Assembly (NCBI GenBank): GCA_028689055.1
Contig: JAQTWZ010000008.1
Location: 1-58,941, forward strand
Direction: 5' to 3'
From: Sulfurimonas sp.
Lineage (GTDB): Bacteria > Campylobacterota > Campylobacteria > Campylobacterales > Sulfurimonadaceae
Length of the DNA stretch: 58,941 nt
The position numbers and the translations under genes are program-made. Position 1 is the first letter of the stretch, and every line of letters begins with the position of its first letter. Below the pieces are notes generated by a model, which ran no database searches, had not been told where the DNA came from, and saw nothing but the letters and a program-made list of their open reading frames with translations. Shown here in pieces: positions 43,276-53,396 of this stretch.

Positions 43276-44445
43276 TTATTCTCCTTTCGCTGCGCGCACT
43301 GCTTTTGCTGCGCCATCTGCTAAATCTGATGCGACAATTACATTTGCAATATTTGCATTTTTAAGAATTTCTGCTGCTTCGGGTGCGTTTGTACCATCAA
43401 GTCTTACGATAACCGGAACATGGACATCCACAAGTTTTGTAGCTTCAAGGATACCGTTCGCGATACGGTCACATCTAACGATACCACCAAAAATATTTAC
43501 AAAGATTGCTTTTACATTTGGATTTTTAAGAATAATTTGGAAACCTTTTGCAACTGTTTCTGCGTTTGCAGAACCACCAACATCAAGGAAATTTGCAGGT
43601 GTTCCACCCATATAGTTAATCGTATCCATAGTACCCATTGCAAGACCGGCACCGTTTACCATACAACCGATTTCGCCATCAAGAGAGATATAAGAAAGAC
43701 CATAACGGCTTGCCTCACGCTCATCTGCGTCTTCTTCAGAAATATCACGCATATCTTCGATCTCTGGATGACGTCCAAGTGCTGAATCATCAAAACTCAT
43801 CTTGCCATCAAGTGCCAAAAAGTCACCGCTTCCAGTTTTGATAAGAGGATTGATTTCTATCATCTCTGCATCGTTTTCCATATAAACTTTATAAAGTGCC
43901 GCAGCAAATTTTATAAATTTACCCTGCTCTTCTTTTGCAAGACCAAGACCAAACGCAAGTTCACGTCCGTGAAATGCTTGAAAACCGATAGCAGGATCAA
44001 CAGCTACTTTGATGATTTTTTCAGGAGTATTATGCGCAACATCTTCGATTGCCATACCACCTTCAGTAGAAGCCATGATAACCGGCATCTCTTTAGCACG
44101 ATCAAGAACTACGCCCAAATAAAGCTCATCTTTAATATCAGCGCCCTCTTCTATATATACTTTTTGTACGAGTTTACCCTCAGGTCCTGTTTGGTGTGTT
44201 ACCAAAGTCATACCTAAAATTTCAGAAGCAAGTGTTTTTACTTCATCTAATGAACGAGCAAGTTTAACACCGCCACCAAGTCCACGGCCTCCAGCATGTA
44301 TTTGTGCTTTGACAACCCAAACTTTTCCACCCAACTCTTGCGCATTTGTCATCGCTTGAGAAGGCGTGTTAGCTATAATTCCTCTTGGTGTCGGAACACC
44401 ATACTTAGCAAAAATTTGCTTTGCCTGATACTCATGTATATTCAT
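43276..44445 (-). CDS. sucC: Succinyl-CoA synthetase, beta subunit
   Basis: 389 residues. ATP-grasp N-terminal region ([40 protein letters not shown]) and a C-terminal ligase domain ([19 protein letters not shown]). Standard length. A hairpin separates it from fumC (44472-44490), otherwise the genes are contiguous. Confidence 0.96.
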   Translation of the reverse strand: MNIHEYQAKQIFAKYGVPTPRGIIANTPSQAMTNAQELGGKVWVVKAQIHAGGRGLGGGVKLARSLDEVKTLASEILGMTLVTHQTGPEGKLVQKVYIEEGADIKDELYLGVVLDRAKEMPVIMASTEGGMAIEDVAHNTPEKIIKVAVDPAIGFQAFHGRELAFGLGLAKEEQGKFIKFAAALYKVYMENDAEMIEINPLIKTGSGDFLALDGKMSFDDSALGRHPEIEDMRDISEEDADEREASRYGLSYISLDGEIGCMVNGAGLAMGTMDTINYMGGTPANFLDVGGSANAETVAKGFQIILKNPNVKAIFVNIFGGIVRCDRIANGILEATKLVDVHVPVIVRLDGTNAPEAAEILKNANIANVIVASDLADGAAKAVRAAKGE

Positions 44446-44471
44446 TTATTCTCCTTGTTTTAAGTTGGAAA

Positions 44472-44490
44472 TTACGCTTTTACAGCGTAA
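44472..44490 (-). promoter_or_regulatory. Hairpin between fumC and sucC
   Basis: TTACGCT (44472-44478) and AGCGTAA (44484-44490) with a five-base loop; flanking AAA/TTT can extend it. No long U-tract follows, so it is more likely an mRNA processing or stability element, or an attenuator, than a full terminator. Confidence 0.4.
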
Positions 44491-44516
44491 AATTTAGTTT
44501 TACCCTGCACTGGCTT

Positions 44517-45911
44517 TTAAGCCTTTGGCGCAATCATCTCTTCTGGTTTAACATATTCATCAAATTGTTCTGCAGTTAAAAGTCCCAGTTCGATTGCCGT
44601 TGCTTTTAATGTAGAGTTATTTTTGTGTGCCGTTTTTGCTATTTTTGCTGCGTTTTCATACCCGATATATGGATTTAACGCAGTAACAAGCATCAATGAA
44701 TCATGTAAATAATGATCTATTTTTGCTTCTACAGGCATAATTCCAACAGCTGCGTTATCGTTAAATGAAATGATAGAATCAGCTAAAAGTCTTGCTGATT
44801 GCAAAAAATTATAAGCGATGACAGGCTTGAATACATTGAGTTCAAAGTTACCTTGAGAAGCTGCAAAACCGATAGTTGCATCATTACCCATAACCTGACA
44901 TGCGACCATAGTTACAGCTTCACTTTGTGTAGGATTAACTTTCCCTGGCATAATAGAAGAACCCGGCTCATTTTCAGGAATCGTAATCTCACCAAGACCA
45001 CATCTTGGACCTGATGCTAACCAACGAACATCGTTTGCTATTTTCATCATATCTGCAGCAAGAGCTTTGAGTGCACCATGAGCAAATACTAAGGCATCAT
45101 GAGACGTTAAAGCATGAAACTTATTTGGAGCAGTGATAAAATCATGTCCTGTAAGTTCTGAGAGTTTTTTTGCAACTCTTTCACCTAATTCAGGATGTGC
45201 ATTGAGACCTGTTCCAACTGCAGTACCGCCAAGTGCAAGTTCACGTACCGCTTCTAAAGATAAAGCTGCCATTCTCTCAGATTTGTTCAGCATCTCTACC
45301 CAACCGCTGATCTCTTGACCCAAAGTCAAAGGTGTAGCATCTTGTAAGTGCGTACGACCAATTTTTACGATATGATCAAAAGCTTCACTTTTTGCTTGAA
45401 GGGTTGCTTTTAGCTTGGCAATTGCTGGTAAAAGTTGCTCTTCTACAGCGATTACGGCAGCAACATGGAGTGCTGTAGGATAAGTGTCATTTGAACTTTG
45501 TGATTTATTTACATCGTCATTCGGATGTACTATCTTTTCAACGCGGAAATCTCCGCCAAGAATCTCTGTAGCACGGTTTGCGAGTACTTCATTGTTGTTC
45601 ATATTTGACTGTGTGCCCGAACCTGTCTGCCACACAACTAAAGGGTAACTTCCATCAAGTTTGCCGGCAAGCATATCATCGGCAGCTTGTGCAATTGCAT
45701 CTGCTTTTCTTGCATCAAGTTTTCCAAGATCTTTATTGACTAAAGCAACTGCTTTTTTTAAGTAAGAAAAAGCACGAGTAATCTCATAAGGCATCTTCTC
45801 TTCACCAATTTTAAAGTTCTCAATTGAACGCTGCGTTTGTGCACCCCAATAAGCATCAAGTGGAACTTCGATTGAACCCATTGTGTCTTTTTCTAAACGA
45901 ATAGTAGCCAT
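44517..45911 (-). CDS. fumC: Fumarate hydratase, class II
   Basis: 464 residues. The aspartase/fumarase signature [17 protein letters not shown] is near residue 315; [10 protein letters not shown]-type substrate motif ([20 protein letters not shown]) is near residue 97 and [16 protein letters not shown] near residue 185. Interconverts malate and fumarate without an Fe-S cluster. Its ATG overlaps the mdh stop. C. jejuni does not carry fumC in this cluster, as I recall, so its placement fits an autotrophic operon. Confidence 0.96.
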   Translation of the reverse strand: MATIRLEKDTMGSIEVPLDAYWGAQTQRSIENFKIGEEKMPYEITRAFSYLKKAVALVNKDLGKLDARKADAIAQAADDMLAGKLDGSYPLVVWQTGSGTQSNMNNNEVLANRATEILGGDFRVEKIVHPNDDVNKSQSSNDTYPTALHVAAVIAVEEQLLPAIAKLKATLQAKSEAFDHIVKIGRTHLQDATPLTLGQEISGWVEMLNKSERMAALSLEAVRELALGGTAVGTGLNAHPELGERVAKKLSELTGHDFITAPNKFHALTSHDALVFAHGALKALAADMMKIANDVRWLASGPRCGLGEITIPENEPGSSIMPGKVNPTQSEAVTMVACQVMGNDATIGFAASQGNFELNVFKPVIAYNFLQSARLLADSIISFNDNAAVGIMPVEAKIDHYLHDSLMLVTALNPYIGYENAAKIAKTAHKNNSTLKATAIELGLLTAEQFDEYVKPEEMIAPKA

Positions 45912-46867
45912 TAGTTGTCTCCAAAGAAATTATTTTTATTTAAAGTATCGATAAGTGTTTGCACTGAATTACATGAGTTTGCAAACATCTCTTTTTCTGC
46001 ATCATCAAGAGTAACTTCGATGATTTTTTCCGCTCCATTTGCTCCTAACATAACAGGAACACCTGAGACGACATTATCATGACCATACTCACCTTCAAGA
46101 AAAACAGCACAAGGATGGATCTGTTTTGTGTCTTTTAGGATAGCCTCAACCATGATTGCAGCTGATTTTGCAGGTGCATAATATGCAGATCCTGTTTTGA
46201 GGTATCCTACGATTTCAGCACCGCCGTGACGGGTACGTACAACGATTTCGTCTATCTCTTCTTTTGTTAACACATCAGAGAGCGGCACGCCTGCAACTGT
46301 AGAGTAGCGAGGAAGTGGAACCATATCGTCACCATGACCACCCATAACCGAAGCACGAATCTGTCCACCACCGTAGCCAAGTTTTTCTTGTATAAACGCA
46401 GCCATTCTTGAGCTATCCAATATACCGGCCATACCGATAACACGGCTTCGCTCAAATCCACTCTCTCTAAGTGCAACATATGTCATTGCATCAAGAGGAT
46501 TTGAAACCATAATGATAATAGCTTCCGGAGAGTATTTTGCTATACCTTTGATAACATCTTTTGTGATATTTGCATTTATCATAAGAAGATCATCACGGCT
46601 CATGCCTGGAAGTCGTGGACTTCCTGCCGTTACAACAACTACATCACAGTTTGTCAAATCAGATATATCTTCAGCAACGGTAACCACTGTATGACTTCGT
46701 ACAGCGGAAGCTGCTTGAGACATGTCAAGTGCCTTTCCTTTTGCTACGTCAATTTTATTGTCACGAAGAATAATTTCATGGCAAGAACCGAGCATTGCCA
46801 AAGAATAAGCTACCGTAGCACCAACGTTGCCGGCACCGACTATCCCTACTCTCTTTCCTTGTTTCAT
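45911..46867 (-). CDS. mdh: Malate dehydrogenase (LDH-like type)
   Basis: 318 residues. NAD-binding [18 protein letters not shown] at the N-terminus, catalytic His in [14 protein letters not shown], and Asp/Arg partner in [15 protein letters not shown]. The sequence is of the lactate-dehydrogenase-like MDH family. ATG 46867 after AAGGGG is preferred over in-frame 46906. It heads the mdh-fumC-sucC-sucD-HMA-oorDABC run; a long palindrome and the icd terminator lie upstream. Confidence 0.95.
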   Translation of the reverse strand: MKQGKRVGIVGAGNVGATVAYSLAMLGSCHEIILRDNKIDVAKGKALDMSQAASAVRSHTVVTVAEDISDLTNCDVVVVTAGSPRLPGMSRDDLLMINANITKDVIKGIAKYSPEAIIIMVSNPLDAMTYVALRESGFERSRVIGMAGILDSSRMAAFIQEKLGYGGGQIRASVMGGHGDDMVPLPRYSTVAGVPLSDVLTKEEIDEIVVRTRHGGAEIVGYLKTGSAYYAPAKSAAIMVEAILKDTKQIHPCAVFLEGEYGHDNVVSGVPVMLGANGAEKIIEVTLDDAEKEMFANSCNSVQTLIDTLNKNNFFGDN

Positions 46868-46940
46868 ATAAGCCCCTTGATATTTAGTATTTGATATTTT
46901 AAACATAGATACTTAAAATTCATCCAAAGACTTTCGCCTT

Positions 46941-46970
46941 TTATATAAATCATTTAAATGATTCATATAA
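46941..46970. repeat. 30-base near-perfect palindrome upstream of mdh
   Basis: TTATATAAATCATTT (46941-46955) and AAATGATTCATATAA (46956-46970): fifteen-base arms with one mismatched pair and no loop; the inner 16 bases AATCATTTAAATGATT are perfect. It lies between the icd terminator and the mdh ATG, where a promoter for the mdh-oor run would be. Candidate dimeric regulator site. Confidence 0.55.
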
Positions 46971-46980
46971 AAAGAGAAAA

Positions 46981-47007
46981 TTTAGAGAGACAGAAGGTCT
47001 CTCTAAA
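46981..47007 (-). terminator. Intrinsic terminator of icd
   Basis: TTTAGAGAGAC (46981-46991), loop AGAAG, GTCTCTCTAAA (46997-47007): a perfect 11-pair stem, followed on the reverse strand by a U-rich TTTTCTCTTTTT. It sits 4 bases after the icd stop and separates icd from mdh. Confidence 0.8.
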
Positions 47008-47010
47008 GAT

Positions 47011-49185
47011 TTAGATATTGTTTATGATGTTATTTAAAGTCGCAGATGGTCTCATCGCAGCTTCAGCTTTTGCATCATTTGGATGGTAATAACCACCGAT
47101 ATCTTGTGCTTTACCTTCAACAGCTAGTAGCTCCTCAATGATTTTAGCTTCATTTTCTTTGAGTTCTTTCGCTATAGGAGCAAATTTAGCAGCTAACTCT
47201 GCGTTTTCACCTTTTGCAAGTGCTTCTGCCCAGAACTGAGCTACGAAGAAGTGAGATGCTTTGTTATCCGGCTCACCACATTTACGTGATGGTTCTTTGT
47301 TGTTATCAAGGTATGCGTCATTTGCAACGTCTAGCGCGGCAGTTAATGCAGCAATTTTTGCGTCGTTATTTTTTTGACCGATAAATCTCAAAGACTCAGC
47401 AAGTGCTAAAAACTCACCAAGTGAATCCCATCTTAAGTGACCTTCAGCTAAAAATTGATCAACGTGTTTTGGAGCAGATCCGCCTGCACCCGTTTCATAC
47501 AAACCGCCACCAGCTAATAATGGCACGATTGAGAGCATTTTTGCAGATGTTCCAAGCTCTAAGATTGGGTACATATCTGTTAAATAATCACGTAAAACAT
47601 TACCGGTTACAGAGATAGTATCTTCACCTTTTCTTACTCTTGCGTTTGTATATCTTGTAGCCGCTGCAATGTCCATAATCTGAATATCAAGTCCAGATGT
47701 ATCATGATCTTTCAAATATGTATTTACTTTGTTTATCATTTGTGCATCATGAGCTCTGTTTGCATCTAACCAAAAAATAGCCGGAGAACCTGTAAGACGA
47801 GCACGTTCTACTGCAAGTCTAACCCAGTCTTTGATTGGGATATCTTTAACTCTTGACATTCTCCAGATATCACCTGCTTCTACATCGTGGCTCATGAGAA
47901 CATTTCCAGATGCGTCTTTTACTTCAACTTTTCCAGCCTCAGCAATTTCAAATGTCGTAGGGTGAGAACCGTACTCTTCAGCTTTTTGTGCCATAAGACC
48001 AACATTCGCAACGTTCCCCATTGTAGTAACGTCGTACTGACCATTTTTAACACAATCAGCTACCATCTCTTCATAAAACATTCCATAAGTGCTATCAGGA
48101 ATTACAGAAACACACTCGCATGCATCACCGTTTCTATTCCATTGTTTACCACCCTCTCTTACCACGACCGGCATAGAAGCATCGATGATTACATCATTTG
48201 AAGCGTTGAAGTTTGTTGTTCCTTTATCAGAATCGACCATTGCGATTTGAGGAGCATCAGAGTCAACAACAGCTTTAAACGCAGCCTTGATTTCAGCTTC
48301 TTTCGCGTGACCTTTGATTTTTTTGTCGATATCAGAAATACCAAGATTTGGGTTTACTTTTAATTCTTTGAATTCTGCTGCATATTTAGCAAATACAGGT
48401 GCAAAGAAGACTTCAAGAGCATGACCGAACATAATAGGGTCAGAGATTTTCATCATCGTAGCTTTAAGGTGGATAGACCATAAAACGCCATTTGTTTTTG
48501 CATCATCAATCGTTTTTTGGATGAATGCTCTGAGTGCTTTAACAGACATAAAAGTACCATCTAAGATCTCTTTTTCTACTGCGTTTATAGTGGCAAGTTC
48601 TTTACCGTTGATAGTAATAGTAACTTTTTGTCCTTTATCTACAACTACAGATTGCTCATTTCCGTAAAAATCGCCTTTTCCTTCCATGTGAGCAACATAT
48701 GCTTTAGAGTTTTCAGAGTATGCTCTAAGTTTATGAGGATTTTTTTGTGCGAACTTTTTAACAGCTGCAGCAGCACGTCTGTCTGAGTTCCCTTCACGAA
48801 GAACAGGATTTACAGCAGAACCAAGACAAACATTGTATTTTGCTCTGATTGCTTCTTCTTCTGCGTTTGCAGGATTTTCAGGAAAGTTTGGAATATCATA
48901 ACCTTGCCCTTGAAGTTCAGCAATACAATCTTTAAGTTGACCAACAGAAGCAGATACATTTGGAAGTTTGATAATGTTTGCATCTTCTTGCATAACAACT
49001 TCACCTAGTTTTGACAATTCGTCTTGTGCTAAACCCATCGCAGCTAAAACTCTACCCGCAAGTGAAATATCGCTAGTGACCACTTCTACGCCTGCCGCTT
49101 TTGTGAAAGCATTAACTATAGGTAACAGTGAGTAAGTTGCTAAAGCCGGTGCTTCATCAATTTTTGACCAAATAATTTTTGACAT
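47011..49185 (-). CDS. icd: Isocitrate dehydrogenase, monomeric, NADP-type
   Basis: 724 residues, the length and sequence type of the monomeric enzyme (SKIIWSKIDEAPALATYSLL; VVREGGKQWNRNGDACECVS; FWLDANRAHDAQMINKVNTY). Converts 2-oxoglutarate + CO2 to isocitrate in the reductive cycle, or the reverse. It has its own promoter region with a leader hairpin (49216-49238) and own terminator, so it can be regulated apart from mdh-oor. GAGGAC precedes the ATG. Confidence 0.96.
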   Translation of the reverse strand: MSKIIWSKIDEAPALATYSLLPIVNAFTKAAGVEVVTSDISLAGRVLAAMGLAQDELSKLGEVVMQEDANIIKLPNVSASVGQLKDCIAELQGQGYDIPNFPENPANAEEEAIRAKYNVCLGSAVNPVLREGNSDRRAAAAVKKFAQKNPHKLRAYSENSKAYVAHMEGKGDFYGNEQSVVVDKGQKVTITINGKELATINAVEKEILDGTFMSVKALRAFIQKTIDDAKTNGVLWSIHLKATMMKISDPIMFGHALEVFFAPVFAKYAAEFKELKVNPNLGISDIDKKIKGHAKEAEIKAAFKAVVDSDAPQIAMVDSDKGTTNFNASNDVIIDASMPVVVREGGKQWNRNGDACECVSVIPDSTYGMFYEEMVADCVKNGQYDVTTMGNVANVGLMAQKAEEYGSHPTTFEIAEAGKVEVKDASGNVLMSHDVEAGDIWRMSRVKDIPIKDWVRLAVERARLTGSPAIFWLDANRAHDAQMINKVNTYLKDHDTSGLDIQIMDIAAATRYTNARVRKGEDTISVTGNVLRDYLTDMYPILELGTSAKMLSIVPLLAGGGLYETGAGGSAPKHVDQFLAEGHLRWDSLGEFLALAESLRFIGQKNNDAKIAALTAALDVANDAYLDNNKEPSRKCGEPDNKASHFFVAQFWAEALAKGENAELAAKFAPIAKELKENEAKIIEELLAVEGKAQDIGGYYHPNDAKAEAAMRPSATLNNIINNI

Positions 49186-49215
49186 GTTATGTCCTCATCG
49201 TGATTTTTTTGTTTT

Positions 49216-49260
49216 CTAGTGGTTTTTAACCCTACTAGGAAACTTTCAGGATAAATCATA
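49216..49260 (-). promoter_or_regulatory. icd promoter and leader hairpin
   Basis: A reverse-strand -10-like TATGAT (49255-49260) and, downstream of it in the leader, a stem-loop with plus-strand arms CTAGTGGTT (49216-49224) and AACC..ACTAG (49228-49238), a nine-pair stem with a two-base bulge and TTT loop. It ends about 30 bases before the icd ATG. Possible translation or attenuation control. Confidence 0.4.
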
Positions 49261-49322
49261 ACACTAAGATGGGAAATTTAGGCAAAGCTTTGAGAAACAT
49301 GCAGATATATTTCTATTATGTT

Positions 49323-50267
49323 TCATTTTGTAGCATGCTTTATGTTGACTAAATGTGTAGAATAGTTACATGAAAAATCGTGTGTACCATTTTTGGATTT
49401 CATAAAATAAAGATAGTTTGTTTTAGCAGGAAATACAGCTGCGCGTATCGCATCAAAGCTGACATTACACACAGGTGCGCTAGGAACGCCGCTGTATTTA
49501 TATGTATTGTAGATAGAAGTGTCTTCTTGAATGCGTTTAGGCGTAATTTTAATGTGTGAAAACTTTCCATAATTAAGAGTTCCATCCATTTGTAGCTTCA
49601 TGCCTTTTTTGATTCTATTATAAATCACAGAACTTACAAGCGGCATTTCTTGAATATTTGCAGATTCCTTTTGTATAACTGATGCAATTGCTACATAATG
49701 AAACCATTTAGTTTCATTGTAACTTCCAAAAATTTTCATCGATAAAGCTTCCATCTGTCTTCTTGAGCGATCAAGTAAAATTCTTATAAGTTCTTTCTCT
49801 GCAATGCCTTTAGGAAATTTGTAAGTATTTGGAACAAATGCCCCTTCTATTACCTTTGACTGAAGATTGTACTCTTCTTCAAGCTTTGATCTCTCAAGAT
49901 CCAAAGAGAGGGAAAGTTCATCCAAAAAGATATATGTTGTTTCTCCAGGAATCAAAGTGATATCTATAAGCGGGGCTTTTGCTGTTGTGAGTTTGTAAAG
50001 AAAATCTGCCCTTGTACTCTGCGTAACTCCTATATCAATCCATCCGCTTTGCGGAGAGCCGATAAGTCTGAGTAAGAAGGAGTCAAGCTTCGTTACATTG
50101 AACTTTTTCTCCTGCAAATGTGCTATAATCTGATTAATCGAGCCTTGAGGAATGTGAATGACTTTTTTACTTTCTATAGGCATATTTAGGTAATACATGA
50201 CTGACAAAATAATTATCAATACTATTTCAAAAACACATTTTATACTTGTTAGTTTTATATCTTTCAT
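49323..50267 (-). CDS. mltG: Endolytic murein transglycosylase MltG
   Basis: 314 residues. N-terminal membrane helix (about 9-28), LysM-like periplasmic region, then the YceG catalytic domain with IASVIQKESANIQEMPLVSS (catalytic Glu), VIYNRIKKGMKLQMDGTL and AVFPAKTNYLYFMKSKNGTH. MltG cuts nascent glycan strands near their synthesis. ATG 50267 is needed to keep the membrane helix; starting at 50198 would lose it. The coding 5' end overlaps the divergent AsmA-like gene by 71 bases. Confidence 0.9.
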   Translation of the reverse strand: MKDIKLTSIKCVFEIVLIIILSVMYYLNMPIESKKVIHIPQGSINQIIAHLQEKKFNVTKLDSFLLRLIGSPQSGWIDIGVTQSTRADFLYKLTTAKAPLIDITLIPGETTYIFLDELSLSLDLERSKLEEEYNLQSKVIEGAFVPNTYKFPKGIAEKELIRILLDRSRRQMEALSMKIFGSYNETKWFHYVAIASVIQKESANIQEMPLVSSVIYNRIKKGMKLQMDGTLNYGKFSHIKITPKRIQEDTSIYNTYKYSGVPSAPVCNVSFDAIRAAVFPAKTNYLYFMKSKNGTHDFSCNYSTHLVNIKHATK

Positions 50268-53200
50268 TTTTCTTGTACTTTTATCTTTGTTTATTATTTT
50301 ACAAAACGGCTTGTATATAGAAAAGATTTCTATTGCAAATGTAACGGCGAAACAATTATACATAAAATGGAATGAAAAACTTGACCTTTCTCTTAAGGAA
50401 CTGGAGATTACAAAAACTCAAAATAGTGCAACTAGACTTGAGTATAAAAAAATTCACGGTTATTTTTCAAAACTTCCTTTATTCAACAATGCATTTGAAA
50501 ATATTATTATCAATAAGATTACGATTGGCGATGTAGGTGGTTCATTTAGTTACATAAAGCATCAAAATGGTTTTCTTAAACTCTCTTCTTCAGAATTTCT
50601 ATTGGAGAGTTGTTTTTATTTTGAGCCAAACACATTTAATATTGAGATCCAAAAATTCCATGATATACATAGAAAAATCGATATAAACGGTACCCTTGTT
50701 CTTGATTTGAGTGTCATTGATATAAACGCAGTGATGAATATAGATATCAATCACGATATAAACGCAAAAGTTTTTATAAATGCCAATGATGAAAAACTTT
50801 ATTATAAAATAGATTCAAATCAAATGATAAAAAATACGGCATATACGATCAAGCTACTGCAAATGCCTCCAGAAGTTCACTACTGGGTGCTTGATGCCAT
50901 CAAGATGGATGGAGCTTATCTCAATGAAGCTTTTGGATGGATAGCCTATGATAAGCTTGAAGACGCTTATAAAAGCATCTATGCAAACGCAACATTGGAA
51001 AAACTCGACTACCGTTACCATCCAGAACTTGAAGCAGTACATTCCAAAAGAACTGTACTAGAATTTAAAGATGGCGTTTTATACATAGTGCCGCAAAACC
51101 CGAGTTCTTATGCACAGGACTTGGGCACAAGTCATCTCAAAATAGACTTCACACAGCAAGATGAGCTTCTTTCTCTCTCTTTGGTTTTTGACGGAATCTT
51201 AAACAGCGATATGTTGAAGATTTTAAATACATACAAAATCAAACTTCCTTTGGTGCAAAAAAATGGTTTTGTATCCACTAACCTTCAGATTGATGTCAAT
51301 CTAAGAACTATAGATACAAACGCAGCCGGAGATTTTTATACTAAAGGGTCGAATTTTGATTATCTTGGATTAAATATAGATGTGGATGATGCCTATGTGA
51401 AGCTAGACAATTATAATGTAGTGATAAAAAATATGAGTGCGCACTATAAAAATCATGCAAAAGCACAGGTCACAATGGAGTATGATGCCAATCTCAGTGT
51501 CGGTATGATCAATATGGATTTTACTGAAGTTATATTTGATGATCTCAACCTTACTTTGAATCAGCAAAAACCTCTGAATGTTCAATATCATATTGCGCCG
51601 GAAAGTGATTTTATCGAGATAAATAAATCTTCTTGGAAACAAGCTCTGCAAAATATCACAATAGATGCTATCCATCTTCCTTTTGATTTAGTAACAATGC
51701 AGGCAAACTTACCGACAACTCAAGTTGTTTTGAAAGATATGGCTTCAATGTATCTTGATGGCTTGATAGATATCAAAAATGAAAGTGCAGCGTTAAATAT
51801 CGACCTGCTCTCTTTATCATATAAAGATATCAAACTTGCACAATCGAGTGCACAGTTACAATTTAAGTATCTCCAAAATGCGCAACTTACTTCTCATGAT
51901 AAGATTTTACTTGCGGTAAATAATACAGATGTCCTGCTCCATAATTTTGATATAGAACTCAACACAGAAAAAGCAAAAATAAATAGTGCTTTGATTGCGT
52001 TTGATGATATGTTGGAGGTAAACCTTCGCGGGCAGTACCGTTTTAATGATCAAAAATCGAGTTTAGTAGTAGAAAATATTCATTTCTTAGATGAAAAGAT
52101 GCAAGAGATGTTGCATCTGGATGAGAAATTTCAATTTACGCTTGATATAGATAATGAAAAGAATTTGAAAGTCAACTCAAAAGAGTTACAAAGTACTTTT
52201 GCTCTGAGTGATGCAAAATGGGTACTGCAAATAGATTCCATTCTAAATATAAAACCTTATTCGTCTCTTTTGCAAAAATATGAGATAATAGACGCAAACG
52301 CAACAATCAGTAAAGAAGCCGATAGTGATTTAATCTTTTTTGATACAAATATCACCCAACCACATGCTATTTTATTAAAGGATGGTATTCCAACACAAGA
52401 GTATTTTGTTGCAGGAACATACAATATAAATAATCAAAAAACGCAGCTCAATATCAATAAAGATGTGGATGTCTTTGTAGGAAACCGTATAAAGATAAAA
52501 ATGAATAATTGCGGTATCAATGTAGATGCCATTGTTGATATGATGGATAATAATGACTCTTCAAATGAGACAAAAGACAATATCAATCTTGTACTAAACG
52601 CAAAAAACAGTTATCTTTATCTGAGTGAAAATAGACGTATTATTTCAGATACGATTGATCTGCAATATTTGGGAAATATCACCACCGCACAACTTATACA
52701 TGACAAAGGAAGTGCAGGATTTCGTTTAAGTGATGATGCTTTTCACCTTTATGGACATGATTTTGGAAGCGTATTTATGGAAAATCTTTTTGCTCTTTCA
52801 AAGTTCAAAGAAGGCACACTTGACTTTTCCATGAGCGGATCACTCGAAGATTACGACGGTATTTTTTATGTCAAAGATACTACGATTTTAGAGTACAAAA
52901 TACTCAATAATGTTCTTGCGTTTATCAACACTATCCCTTCCTTTATCACTTTCTCTATGCCTTCTTATAGTACAAATGGCTTGTATGCAAAAACAGCCTA
53001 TATGGGGTTCAAAGCAAAAGATGATGTTTTTTATATCAATGATTTGTATTTGGATTCACATGAGCTGGATATTTTTGGACGAGGTGTTGCGAGCATCAAA
53101 ACAAATAGTATAGATTTGAAACTCAATCTTAAAACAGATTTGGGAAGCAGTGCTTCAAAGATACCTATAGTTGGTTATCTACTTTTTGATGAAGGTTCCG

Positions 53201-53379
53201 TCTCCACTTCACTCAATGTAACGGGCGAACTGAGTGATCCGGATGTTGATTCTCTGTTGCCTTCTGAGATTATTGTAGCACCTCTGAACATCATAAAAAG
53301 AACCTTTTTATTGCCACAGCATCTTTGGGAAGATGATGAACAAAATAGAAGTGAAGAACAAAATACGAGTGAGGAGTAA
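50197..53379 (+). CDS. AsmA/YhdP-like inner-membrane-anchored protein (1060 residues)
   Basis: One N-terminal transmembrane helix (about 14-36) and a very long beta-rich periplasmic body ending in an AsmA-like C-terminal domain: ILNNVLAFINTIPSFITFSM, DIFGRGVASIKTNSIDLKLN and the phase DLGSSASKIPIVGYLLFDEG. YhdP/AsmA family proteins form hydrophobic bridges that carry phospholipids to the outer membrane. It follows icd/mltG in the order found in C. jejuni (Cj0529-0531 region, as I recall). The gene is unusually rich in the AAACGCA heptamer (at least nine copies). Confidence 0.85.
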   Translation: MTDKIIINTISKTHFILVSFISFIFLVLLSLFIILQNGLYIEKISIANVTAKQLYIKWNEKLDLSLKELEITKTQNSATRLEYKKIHGYFSKLPLFNNAFENIIINKITIGDVGGSFSYIKHQNGFLKLSSSEFLLESCFYFEPNTFNIEIQKFHDIHRKIDINGTLVLDLSVIDINAVMNIDINHDINAKVFINANDEKLYYKIDSNQMIKNTAYTIKLLQMPPEVHYWVLDAIKMDGAYLNEAFGWIAYDKLEDAYKSIYANATLEKLDYRYHPELEAVHSKRTVLEFKDGVLYIVPQNPSSYAQDLGTSHLKIDFTQQDELLSLSLVFDGILNSDMLKILNTYKIKLPLVQKNGFVSTNLQIDVNLRTIDTNAAGDFYTKGSNFDYLGLNIDVDDAYVKLDNYNVVIKNMSAHYKNHAKAQVTMEYDANLSVGMINMDFTEVIFDDLNLTLNQQKPLNVQYHIAPESDFIEINKSSWKQALQNITIDAIHLPFDLVTMQANLPTTQVVLKDMASMYLDGLIDIKNESAALNIDLLSLSYKDIKLAQSSAQLQFKYLQNAQLTSHDKILLAVNNTDVLLHNFDIELNTEKAKINSALIAFDDMLEVNLRGQYRFNDQKSSLVVENIHFLDEKMQEMLHLDEKFQFTLDIDNEKNLKVNSKELQSTFALSDAKWVLQIDSILNIKPYSSLLQKYEIIDANATISKEADSDLIFFDTNITQPHAILLKDGIPTQEYFVAGTYNINNQKTQLNINKDVDVFVGNRIKIKMNNCGINVDAIVDMMDNNDSSNETKDNINLVLNAKNSYLYLSENRRIISDTIDLQYLGNITTAQLIHDKGSAGFRLSDDAFHLYGHDFGSVFMENLFALSKFKEGTLDFSMSGSLEDYDGIFYVKDTTILEYKILNNVLAFINTIPSFITFSMPSYSTNGLYAKTAYMGFKAKDDVFYINDLYLDSHELDIFGRGVASIKTNSIDLKLNLKTDLGSSASKIPIVGYLLFDEGSVSTSLNVTGELSDPDVDSLLPSEIIVAPLNIIKRTFLLPQHLWEDDEQNRSEEQNTSEE

Positions 53380-53396
53380 AACGAATAGAAGTGCTT

